A stretch of 64,000 nt of DNA from DAOUBP01 sp964474695 (GTDB taxonomy: Bacteria; Chloroflexota; Anaerolineae; CG2-30-64-16). The stretch lies in NCBI GenBank assembly GCA_964474695.1, contig CAYYTK010000011.1, positions 1 to 64,000 of the forward strand, given 5' to 3'. The notes beneath the pieces are model-generated. The model did not search any database. It saw nothing but the letters and a program-made list of their open reading frames with translations, and was not told the DNA's origin. This document shows positions 43,255 to 51,228 of the stretch, piece by piece (within the stretch, counting starts at the first letter, position 1; every line of letters starts with the position of its first letter). The translations under genes were made by a program, and so were the position numbers.

Positions 43255-43923
43255 GTGCACACATTTCGGGATGCTTGGATCACCTTTTGGATGGCGCGTT
43301 CCGGCTTGGGCTGGGGCGGGCGGCTGGCAACGCGCTTCGCGACCTGGGCCGCAGCGCCCTACAAAGGCAAGCGGCTCCTGGCGCAGGCGAACCGTCGCGG
43401 CTTTATCTCGGTGCATGCGCAGATTGCATGTCGCGATCTGCGGTTGGGCCAGCACTGCTACATTGACGATGAGGTGGTCATCTTCGATCACGGCGACGGC
43501 GGTGCTGTGAGCCTGGGCGATGGGGCGCATCTTTACCGGGGCAGCATCATCGAGGTGGGGCAAGGGGGGTGTGTGGAGATTGGCGCAGGCACCCGCATCC
43601 AGCCCAACTGCCAGTTCACTGCCTTTCTGGGCAGCATTCGGATCGGTCGTGCGGTGCAGATCGCGCCTGGCTGTGCATTCTACCCGTATGAGCACACTAT
43701 ACTCGCCGGTCAGTCGATATCCCGCCAGCCGCTGCACAGTACGGGTGATATCATCATCGGCGATGGCGCGTGGCTGGGTTATGGGGCCATCGTGCTGGAA
43801 GGCGTGACCATCGGCGCTGGCGCGGTGATCGCCGCTGGCGCGATAGTAACGCATGATGTGCCACCTAACGTTATCGCGGCCGGCGTGCCGGCCCGCATCC
43901 GGGGTGAACGTCCGTCCGCCTGA
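43255..43923 (+). CDS. Left-handed beta-helix acyltransferase
   Basis: 222 residues from GTG 43255 (GGGGA upstream). Hexapeptide repeats (DLRLGQHCYIDDEV, VSLGDGAHLYRG, VEIGAGTRI, IRIGRAVQIAPG, IIIGDGAWLGYGAIVLEGVTIGAGAVIAAGAIVTHDV) form the beta-helix of the maltose/galactoside acetyltransferase group (WbbJ-like). It would O-acetylate a sugar. It lies 19 bases after the radical SAM fusion and ends the run of biosynthetic genes before the surface proteins. Confidence 0.9.
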   Translation: MHTFRDAWITFWMARSGLGWGGRLATRFATWAAAPYKGKRLLAQANRRGFISVHAQIACRDLRLGQHCYIDDEVVIFDHGDGGAVSLGDGAHLYRGSIIEVGQGGCVEIGAGTRIQPNCQFTAFLGSIRIGRAVQIAPGCAFYPYEHTILAGQSISRQPLHSTGDIIIGDGAWLGYGAIVLEGVTIGAGAVIAAGAIVTHDVPPNVIAAGVPARIRGERPSA

Positions 43924-43978
43924 CCTGATATGGAGCCTATGATAGCTACCTTGAACGAATACTCTCAGGAGGAACATG

Positions 43979-45745
43979 ATGAGAACCAGGCGATTTCGAT
44001 ATAGCGGCAGCCGGTGGCTGCTGGGAGCGCTATTGGTCGCAGCGTTGGTGGTGGCCGGCACTGTCCCATTTGTTAGCGCCGGCCAGATGTCCGTCAATGC
44101 CCAGTCCGCCGCTCCCGAAGCGTTGACGTGGACACTTGTGCACCAGGCGCCTTACGACGTGAACTACAGCGGCCACTACTACACCATCTACTTCCCCACG
44201 GATCAGGTTGGCTATGCCGTGAGTGGGCCGGACTGGAATAACGCCAGCAGCGGCCGAGGCGGGAACACGAGTATCTCGAAGACGACGAACGGTGGCCTGA
44301 ACTGGACGACGACGGCGATTGCGGGCACCAACGGGTTTACCCGCGGCCTGGCGTGCAGCGACGCCAACAACTGCTGGATTTCGGGCATTGATATCGAGAA
44401 GACGAAGCGAGTCATGCGCACGACGGATGGTGGTGCGACGTGGACGAACTGGGTCAATCAATCGACCTATGGCAATTGGCTGTGGTCGATGGGCTGGACG
44501 GGCACGGGGACGACGGTACTGGCGGGCACGACGTGCTATGATCCTGCCGACCCCTATGCGACGGCGAACTGGGTGCGCAGCACGGATGGCACCAACTTCA
44601 CGGGGGTGGTTGGTCAGGCTGGGGTGACCAACTGTCATGTGCAATGGGACATCGAGTGTCCGTCGGGCACGTGCTACAGCGTGGGGATCAGCGTCTGGCG
44701 CAGCACGAACCAGGGGGCCAACTGGACCAAGCTGGCGCCGGGGAACAACCGTCACTATGGCATTTCGTGCACCAGCAGCGGCAGTTGTTGGATGTCGGGC
44801 AAGACGCCCTTCATGAAGTATACGACGAACAGCGGAACCAGTTGGACCACGGCGACCCTAAGTGGCATGACCTCGACGGGGGTGCTGTGGGATGTCGACA
44901 TGGTGGACAGCCAGCACGGGTATGCGGTGGGGTGCGACAACCTGAGCACGGTGGATCCGAAGGATCGGTGCGTGGGCACGGGGGTCATCTATCGGACGGA
45001 CGATGGTGTGGTCTGGTCACAGATTGCTGCGCCCACCACCGCCGACATCATGGACGTGTGGGCTTTCAGCATGAATGAGCTCTACGTAGTGGACTGGAGC
45101 GGCAAGATCTGGCACGGCAGCCAACCCGTCACTCCCACGCCGACGCCGACTCAGACATCGACGCCGACGCGCACGGCGACGCCCACCAGCACCGCAACGC
45201 CGACCCCCAGCACAGGTACGATCAGCGGGCAAGCGTTCCATGATTTGGATCGGGATGGCTACAAAGACAAGAATGAGGTCGGCTTGCCGGGCGCGTCCCT
45301 GGTATTGAGGCAGGATGGGGTCGATGTGAAGGCAACCATCTCCGGCGAGAATGGTGCTTTCGAATTCAGCGCGCTGATCCCCGGTCAGTACACATTGGCG
45401 CCAGGACTGCCTCCGCCCGGCTACACCTCGGACGTGGGATCGATAGGTGTGCAGGTCAACCCTGGCAGCACAAGTTTCCTCTACATGGCGTACTACGTGC
45501 CGCCGACATCTACGCCGACAGCCACGCCGACAGCCACGGTCACCCAGACGCCGACAGCGACGCCAACTGCCACACAGACAGCGACGAAGGTTCCGACCGC
45601 GACGCCGACGGAGACGCCGACGGAGACGCCCACCGCGACGCCGACCGAAACGCCGACGGAGACGCCGACCGAAACGCCAACCGCGACGGCCACACCGTAT
45701 CGGTGCTATCTGCCGCTGTTATTGATGTTCACCGGAAGCGAATAG
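43979..45745 (+). CDS. Secreted beta-propeller surface protein with SD domain and Y-L-P-L tail
   Basis: 588 residues. Signal peptide (LLGALLVAALVVAGTVPFVSA), a propeller of Ycf48/BNR type (TTNGGLNWTT, RTTDGGATWTNW, RSTNQGANWTKL, YTTNSGTSWTT), a short PT linker, one SdrD-B-like domain with DLDRDGYKDKNEVGLPG calcium loop, a linker of about 55 Thr/Pro residues, and the end RCYLPLLLMFTGSE. CAGGAGG is better placed for ATG 43979 than for ATG 43976. Bases 44125-45113 are almost identical to those of the next gene. Confidence 0.88.
   Translation: MRTRRFRYSGSRWLLGALLVAALVVAGTVPFVSAGQMSVNAQSAAPEALTWTLVHQAPYDVNYSGHYYTIYFPTDQVGYAVSGPDWNNASSGRGGNTSISKTTNGGLNWTTTAIAGTNGFTRGLACSDANNCWISGIDIEKTKRVMRTTDGGATWTNWVNQSTYGNWLWSMGWTGTGTTVLAGTTCYDPADPYATANWVRSTDGTNFTGVVGQAGVTNCHVQWDIECPSGTCYSVGISVWRSTNQGANWTKLAPGNNRHYGISCTSSGSCWMSGKTPFMKYTTNSGTSWTTATLSGMTSTGVLWDVDMVDSQHGYAVGCDNLSTVDPKDRCVGTGVIYRTDDGVVWSQIAAPTTADIMDVWAFSMNELYVVDWSGKIWHGSQPVTPTPTPTQTSTPTRTATPTSTATPTPSTGTISGQAFHDLDRDGYKDKNEVGLPGASLVLRQDGVDVKATISGENGAFEFSALIPGQYTLAPGLPPPGYTSDVGSIGVQVNPGSTSFLYMAYYVPPTSTPTATPTATVTQTPTATPTATQTATKVPTATPTETPTETPTATPTETPTETPTETPTATATPYRCYLPLLLMFTGSE
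44125..45113 (+). repeat. 989-bp near-identical duplication, copy 1
   Basis: Matches 46048-47036 at a constant offset of 1923. By eye, only a few bases differ, at GTGAAC/GTAGAC near 44160 and at AATGAGC/GATAATG near 45074. It covers the complete propeller domain. Flanking sequences are unrelated and no terminal repeats or target duplications are seen. Confidence 0.95.
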
Positions 45746-45778
45746 CGAACACCATCAGGAACCGATAGCCTCTTTTGG

Positions 45779-45820
45779 GGGCGGCCGGAAAGTGAAGGAA
45801 AGTTCACGCTCCGGCCGCCC
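45779..45820 (+). terminator. GC-rich hairpin after the first propeller gene
   Basis: GGGCGGCCGG (45779-45788) pairs perfectly with CCGGCCGCCC (45811-45820), followed by GCTTGTTC. Only a weak U-tract, so partial termination is likely. Confidence 0.55.
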
Positions 45821-45892
45821 GCTTGTTCATCCTCCTTTCATTCCCGCATGGCATGATAACCCCGCATTCTGCTAACCTCGGAGGAGTGTGTC

Positions 45893-48800
45893 ATGCGCTC
45901 AGGGAAAACGCTTGTTGCTGATCAGCACCGCAGGCCCAAGATCGCGATCTGGCTGATGGTTTTCGTTTTGGCTATCGCGAGTGGAATCGCAGGCAGCGCC
46001 AGCCTTGCGGAGAATGATGAGACTCAGCCGGACGCTGCTGCGGCCGGGACGTGGACACTTGTGCACCAGGCGCCTTACGACGTAGACTACAGCGGCCACT
46101 ACTACACCATCTACTTCCCCACGGATCAGGTTGGCTATGCCGTGAGTGGGCCGGACTGGAATAACGCCAGCAGCGGCCGAGGCGGGAACACGAGTATCTC
46201 GAAGACGACGAACGGTGGCCTGAACTGGACGACGACGGCGATTGCGGGCACCAACGGGTTTACCCGCGGCCTGGCGTGCAGCGACGCCAACAACTGCTGG
46301 ATTTCGGGCATTGATATCGAGAAGACGAAGCGAGTCATGCGCACGACGGATGGTGGTGCGACGTGGACGAACTGGGTCAATCAATCGACCTATGGCAATT
46401 GGCTGTGGTCGATGGGCTGGACGGGCACGGGGACGACGGTACTGGCGGGCACGACGTGCTATGATCCTGCCGACCCCTATGCGACGGCGAACTGGGTGCG
46501 CAGCACGGATGGCACCAACTTCACGGGGGTGGTTGGTCAGGCTGGGGTGACCAACTGTCATGTGCAATGGGACATCGAGTGTCCGTCGGGCACGTGCTAC
46601 AGCGTGGGGATCAGCGTCTGGCGCAGCACGAACCAGGGGGCCAACTGGACCAAGCTGGCGCCGGGGAACAACCGTCACTATGGCATTTCGTGCACCAGCA
46701 GCGGCAGTTGTTGGATGTCGGGCAAGACGCCCTTCATGAAGTATACGACGAACAGCGGAACCAGTTGGACCACGGCGACCCTAAGTGGCATGACCTCGAC
46801 GGGGGTGCTGTGGGATGTCGACATGGTGGACAGCCAGCACGGGTATGCGGTGGGGTGCGACAACCTGAGCACGGTGGATCCGAAGGATCGGTGCGTGGGC
46901 ACGGGGGTCATCTATCGGACGGACGATGGTGTGGTCTGGTCACAGATTGCTGCGCCCACCACCGCCGACATCATGGACGTGTGGGCTTTCAGCATGGATA
47001 ATGTCTACGTAGTGGACTGGAGCGGCAAGATCTGGCGTTATGCAGCCCAGGAAGCGACGGCGACACCTACGGCTACGGCTACGCTCACCCATACGCCCAC
47101 CGTCACGCCTACGGCCACCGCGACGCACACCGCCACGTTAACTCCGACGGCTACGGTGACACATACTCCCACCGCCACGGCGACGCCTAGCACCGGCGTC
47201 GTGGCGGGCTACGCTTTCGCCGATCTCAACAGCAACGGCGTCATGGACGCAGGTGAGCCCGGGCTGGCCGGCGCGGTGCTGGCGCTGAGTCAGAATGGTG
47301 TGGAAGCGTACACAGCGGTCTCCGATGCCACCGGTCTATATCGCTTCTCAGACGTTGCGCCGAGCGCCTATCGACCTGACGACTTGCTGGCCACAGGCGT
47401 GAGCCTTGATCCACTTGCCAACCTTCCCGATGAAGCCGCGGGCCTGTATCAGATTTACGAGAAGAGTCCGCCACCCGGCTATTTGCTGAACAGCAGCTTC
47501 GGTTTTGTTTTCTATATCGCTGCCGGCCAAATCGTCAATGGCCCTGCCTTTAACGTCGGACATGAACCGGAGCCGACGCCTACGCCCACTTCCACGTCGA
47601 CGCCCACGGAGACGCCCACCGCAACGTCGACACCGACAGATACGCCAACCCCGACTGAGACGCCGACGCCCACGGTCACGCCTACTCGCGTGCCGGGGGT
47701 GCGGACGCTCTCCGGCATCGTATTCGCGGACCTCAATCGGAATCAGGTGCAGGACGTCGGCGAGCCGGGCGTGCCGGGTATTGCCGTGACGGCCACCAAA
47801 GGCAGCCAGACGTTACAGGTTGAGACCAATGCGGACGGCCAGTATATCTTCGCTGACCTGGATATGGGCACCTGGAGGATTCACGTGGCGGCGCCGGCAG
47901 GCATGGAACAGATTGAGCCGCCGGGTGATGTGTGGGTTTATGTGGCTGCCGACGCGCAAATCGAATTGAATTTTGCCTTGGGGTATGTCTTGACTGCGAC
48001 GCCGACAGCGACGGCTACCGCGACCTTCACGTTGACGCCGACCGAGACGCCGACGAGTACGCCTACGCATACGCCGACCGCGACGGCGACGTTGACGGCG
48101 ACCCCGACGACAACACCGACTGAGACGGCTACGTCTACGCCGACTGAGACGCCGACCAGCACGCCGACACCCACGCCGACTGCGACAGCGACGGTGGTTT
48201 TCCCCAAAGTCAACGGTTGGGAAAAGGTGTATGAGTCGCCCGGCACCGTGTACTGGCGCGACATTCACTTCACCGATCGGACAAACGGCTATGTGGTGGG
48301 TGGGCCTGATTGGGGCAGCAGCGGCAGCGCCACGGCATTGAAGACCACGAATGGCGGGACCACCTGGAACGCACAAACGTTGGCCACCCTGTATTGGATG
48401 GATGGCCTGGACTGCAAGGATGCGCTCAATTGCTGGATTGCGGGCAGAGGAGGTGCGATTCAGCGCACGACCGATGGCGGCGCGACCTGGGTGAATGCCG
48501 AGAACGCATCCGGCTGGGGCGGCTATCTCGTCTCCACCAAGTGGACCGGCAGCGGGGATACCGTGCTGGTGGGCGCGGGCAGCGGCCGCATCCTGCGCAC
48601 CATGGATGGCAACGTCTTCTCGATGGTGAATACCGGCTTCGGCACGGGGCAATGGGACTTCGATTGCCCGACAACCGGGGATTGTTACAGCGCGTCCAGC
48701 CTGGACAGCGTGCTGTACTCGGCTGATACCGGCGCGAGCTGGACTCAGCTCAACGCGGGCACCAGTGGCGTGACCTACTACAGCATCGATTGCACCGATG

Positions 48801-50197
48801 CCGACACCTGCTGGGTGGCCGGCACGAACGGGCAGATCCGCAAGACCACCAATGGCGGCCTCACCTGGCAGCGCCAGCAGGCGGACATCCCCAGCTATGT
48901 TGCGTTCCGGCGGGTGCGCATGCTGGATGCACAGCACGGCTGGGCCGTGGGCTGCACCCAATATGACCCGGATGATGACCTGATCTGCCTGGGCATGGGC
49001 GCGGTGTATCGGACCACCGATGGCGTCAACTGGAGTGCGCTCCAGTCGTTCGCGCCCACCGAGTTGGAGGACGTGTACGTTTTTGCGATGGACGACGTGT
49101 ATGCCCTGGAGTGGGGCGGCAGGATCTGGCGCTACAACGGCCAGGCGGTGTTGCCGACAGCTACGCCCGCCCCCACCCATACGCCGACCGCAACGCCGAC
49201 CGCAACGCCGACTGAAACGCCGACTGAAACGCCAACCCCGACGGAGACGCCGACGCAGACCCCGACGCCGACGGCAACGCCCACGGCCACACCGACCACC
49301 GGCGAGGTCGGCGGCTTCATCTTCACCGATCTGGACCGCGACGGCCAGGCCGATGAGGGTGAGCCAGGGCTGCAGGGGGTGCGCGTTTGGCTGTATGACA
49401 GTAATAACACTCTGCGCGGCACCACGTGGTCTGAGGCTGACGGCAGGTTTGAGTTCACGGGGCTGACTCCCGGGGCGTGGAGCTTGCGCCTTTGGTTGGA
49501 TGCTGAATTGGAGCCGATCGGCTGGACGAATCCTGCCGCATTCTGGATTCAGGCCGGCGTCCGCTTGGAGTTCCTGTTCCCGGTGGCAATCGTTCTGACG
49601 CCGACCCCCACAGCGACGCCAGGGCCGTCGCCGACGCCGACTTTCACGCCGACTTATACGCCGACGCCGACGTTGACGCCAACGGTGACACCGACCCGCG
49701 TGCCGGGGGTGCGCATTCTGACGGGCACCGTCTTCGCGGATCTCGATCGGGATGCTGTGCATGATGCCGGCGAGCCAGGCCTGCAGGGTGTCACGGTGAC
49801 AGCCACCAAAGGCAGCCAGATGTTGCAGGTGCAGACGGATGCCGCGGGCAGGTTTGTCTTCGGTGATCTGGACATAGGCACATGGACGATCCATGTGCAG
49901 GCGCCGGCCGGCATGGAGCAGATCGATCCGCCTGGCGATGTATCGGTCTATGTCACCGCTAACACGCAACTTGATCTGCTTTTTGCGTTGGGCTATCTGC
50001 CGACATCGACGCCGACCTCGACAGCTACTTCGACGCCTACGTTCACGCCAACCGCGACGGCGACATTGACGCCAACGCGAACCGCTACACCGACGTCGAC
50101 ATCGACGCCAACGCGGACCGTTACACCGACGCCGACTGTTACGGCGACGCCCAAACCTTATCGGTTGTATATACCGTTGGTTTTGGCCGGGGACTGA
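45893..50197 (+). CDS. Giant secreted two-propeller surface protein with four SD domains
   Basis: 1434 residues. Order: signal sequence (IWLMVFVLAIASGIAGSA), propeller 1 (about 50-380, near-identical to the previous protein), PT linker, SD domain 1 (DLNSNGVMDAGEPGLAG), PT linker, SD domain 2 (DLNRNQVQDVGEPGVPG), PT linker, diverged propeller 2 (about 770-1080), PT linker, SD domain 3 (DLDRDGQADEGEPGLQG), linker, SD domain 4 (DLDRDAVHDAGEPGLQG), a last PT linker of about 55 residues and the end PYRLYIPLVLAGD. SD domains 2 and 4 are an internal duplication. Probably a long, calcium-stiffened surface fibre. RBS GGAGGAG precedes ATG 45893. Confidence 0.88.
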   Translation: MRSGKTLVADQHRRPKIAIWLMVFVLAIASGIAGSASLAENDETQPDAAAAGTWTLVHQAPYDVDYSGHYYTIYFPTDQVGYAVSGPDWNNASSGRGGNTSISKTTNGGLNWTTTAIAGTNGFTRGLACSDANNCWISGIDIEKTKRVMRTTDGGATWTNWVNQSTYGNWLWSMGWTGTGTTVLAGTTCYDPADPYATANWVRSTDGTNFTGVVGQAGVTNCHVQWDIECPSGTCYSVGISVWRSTNQGANWTKLAPGNNRHYGISCTSSGSCWMSGKTPFMKYTTNSGTSWTTATLSGMTSTGVLWDVDMVDSQHGYAVGCDNLSTVDPKDRCVGTGVIYRTDDGVVWSQIAAPTTADIMDVWAFSMDNVYVVDWSGKIWRYAAQEATATPTATATLTHTPTVTPTATATHTATLTPTATVTHTPTATATPSTGVVAGYAFADLNSNGVMDAGEPGLAGAVLALSQNGVEAYTAVSDATGLYRFSDVAPSAYRPDDLLATGVSLDPLANLPDEAAGLYQIYEKSPPPGYLLNSSFGFVFYIAAGQIVNGPAFNVGHEPEPTPTPTSTSTPTETPTATSTPTDTPTPTETPTPTVTPTRVPGVRTLSGIVFADLNRNQVQDVGEPGVPGIAVTATKGSQTLQVETNADGQYIFADLDMGTWRIHVAAPAGMEQIEPPGDVWVYVAADAQIELNFALGYVLTATPTATATATFTLTPTETPTSTPTHTPTATATLTATPTTTPTETATSTPTETPTSTPTPTPTATATVVFPKVNGWEKVYESPGTVYWRDIHFTDRTNGYVVGGPDWGSSGSATALKTTNGGTTWNAQTLATLYWMDGLDCKDALNCWIAGRGGAIQRTTDGGATWVNAENASGWGGYLVSTKWTGSGDTVLVGAGSGRILRTMDGNVFSMVNTGFGTGQWDFDCPTTGDCYSASSLDSVLYSADTGASWTQLNAGTSGVTYYSIDCTDADTCWVAGTNGQIRKTTNGGLTWQRQQADIPSYVAFRRVRMLDAQHGWAVGCTQYDPDDDLICLGMGAVYRTTDGVNWSALQSFAPTELEDVYVFAMDDVYALEWGGRIWRYNGQAVLPTATPAPTHTPTATPTATPTETPTETPTPTETPTQTPTPTATPTATPTTGEVGGFIFTDLDRDGQADEGEPGLQGVRVWLYDSNNTLRGTTWSEADGRFEFTGLTPGAWSLRLWLDAELEPIGWTNPAAFWIQAGVRLEFLFPVAIVLTPTPTATPGPSPTPTFTPTYTPTPTLTPTVTPTRVPGVRILTGTVFADLDRDAVHDAGEPGLQGVTVTATKGSQMLQVQTDAAGRFVFGDLDIGTWTIHVQAPAGMEQIDPPGDVSVYVTANTQLDLLFALGYLPTSTPTSTATSTPTFTPTATATLTPTRTATPTSTSTPTRTVTPTPTVTATPKPYRLYIPLVLAGD
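46048..47036 (+). repeat. 989-bp near-identical duplication, copy 2
   Basis: Partner of 44125-45113. The high identity at all codon positions means the event was recent or is kept uniform by gene conversion. Confidence 0.95.
47687..47992 (+). repeat. Internal SD-domain duplication, copy 1
   Basis: About 306 bases that align with 49697-50002 at an offset of 2010. Both copies begin CGCGTGCCGGGGGTGCG and code TATKGSQ, GTWxIHVxAPAGMEQI and PPGDVxVYV. Moderately diverged, so older than the 989-bp duplication. Confidence 0.85.
49697..50002 (+). repeat. Internal SD-domain duplication, copy 2
   Basis: Partner of 47687-47992. The neighbouring linkers differ, so only the domain was copied. Confidence 0.85.
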
Positions 50198-50252
50198 TTC
50201 AAGGCGAATTACCGGGTGCGCCTGCACCTGTGGGGCAGGAGGTTTGACGCTT

Positions 50253-50307
50253 CGGGCGGGCGGCTTTATACTGCACATGGCGCATTCCGGCTTAAGCCGC
50301 CCGCCCG
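50253..50307 (+). terminator. GC-rich perfect hairpin after the giant propeller gene
   Basis: CGGGCGGGCGGCTT (50253-50266) pairs perfectly with AAGCCGCCCGCCCG (50294-50307), loop 27 bases. No U-run follows. It may reduce read-through into the methyltransferase gene. Confidence 0.55.
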
Positions 50308-50336
50308 CAACAATACTAACAAAAGAAGGCAAGTGC

Positions 50337-51224
50337 ATGCTTCCACGATTCCTACGCTCTGCAGTTGACCGCGTGATCCGGCGTTTCGAGTATAGTCTTG
50401 TCACCAATCTGCAGCAGAATGCCCGGACTTCCCCTGAAACGAAAGTGTCTCAAAGACTTCTATACCACCACTATCGCCGTCAGATTGCTGAGGGGAATGC
50501 GCCGGCCTTGTCGGAGACTGGCTACCGCGTTTTTTCTCAGTTTGAGGAGGATGGCAAGTTGCTCTTCCTCTTCGCGGCGCTCGGCATTTCAGCAGGCACT
50601 TTCGTAGATATCGGCGCGGCCGACGGTATCAACAGCAATTGTGCCAACCTGGCGCTGAATTTCAACTGGCGCGGGGTGTTCATCGAGGGCGACCCTGCGC
50701 GAGTGCAGCGCGGGGTAGCTTTTTACCAACAACACCCTGACACCTGGGCCTATCCCCCCAAGTTCGTCAATACGATGATTACGGCCGAGAACATCAACGA
50801 GGTTCTGCGGGCGGCGAATGTACCGCCGGATGTCGACCTGATGTCTGTCGATATCGATGGCAACGACTACTGGGTGTGGAATGCCATTGATTGCATCACG
50901 CCGAAAGTAGTCATTATTGAAACGCACGTTGAGTTTGGCCGGCGCAGCATCGTCGTGCCTTACGACAAGGACTACGTGTACCCCGGCAAACATCCGGACT
51001 ATCATGGCGCTTCGCCCGCGGCTATGGTGAAGCTGGCGAACAAGAAGGGCTATCGCCTGGTGGGCGCCAATGACTATGGGTTCAATACGATCTACGTTCG
51101 CCGGGGATTGGCCGAGCAAAGCCTGCCGGAGGTCTCCGTCGAAAGCGTGTTGGCCCATCCTCGAAACATAGACCGGGCAGCGCTTTTCGAACCCATTAAG
51201 AACTGGGAATACCTTGAGGTTTAG
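50337..51224 (+). CDS. FkbM-like SAM-dependent methyltransferase
   Basis: 295 residues. The SAM-binding segment is FVDIGAADGINSNCANLAL followed by FIEGDPARV, and VDLMSVDIDGNDYWVW gives the second half of the Rossmann core, as in FkbM-type enzymes that methylate sugars or lipids. ATG 50337 is preceded by AAGAAGG; the open frame continues upstream through the terminator hairpin and is not used. It overlaps nothing but ends 4 bases before the esterase gene. Confidence 0.8.
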   Translation: MLPRFLRSAVDRVIRRFEYSLVTNLQQNARTSPETKVSQRLLYHHYRRQIAEGNAPALSETGYRVFSQFEEDGKLLFLFAALGISAGTFVDIGAADGINSNCANLALNFNWRGVFIEGDPARVQRGVAFYQQHPDTWAYPPKFVNTMITAENINEVLRAANVPPDVDLMSVDIDGNDYWVWNAIDCITPKVVIIETHVEFGRRSIVVPYDKDYVYPGKHPDYHGASPAAMVKLANKKGYRLVGANDYGFNTIYVRRGLAEQSLPEVSVESVLAHPRNIDRAALFEPIKNWEYLEV

Positions 51225-51228
51225 CGGT

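Noticed and set aside
45500..45700. Short direct repeats that could be taken for a CRISPR array or minisatellite
   Set aside because: They are codon-level repeats of Thr-Pro linkers, in frame and irregular, without unique spacers of constant length.
44125..47036. The 989-bp duplication as an insertion sequence
   Set aside because: It encodes only a propeller domain, has no terminal inverted repeats or target duplication, and no transposase.
50244..50336. Longer N-terminus of the FkbM-like protein
   Set aside because: The extension would be translated through a perfect 14-bp terminator-like hairpin and has no family similarity; ATG 50337 has a good ribosome binding site.
47813..50407. A minus-strand open frame of more than 860 codons opposite the giant propeller gene
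   Set aside because: It is rich in Arg and low-complexity, antisense to a clear coding gene with recognisable domains, and has no ribosome binding site or family match. The repeated ACGCCG codon pairs keep several frames open.
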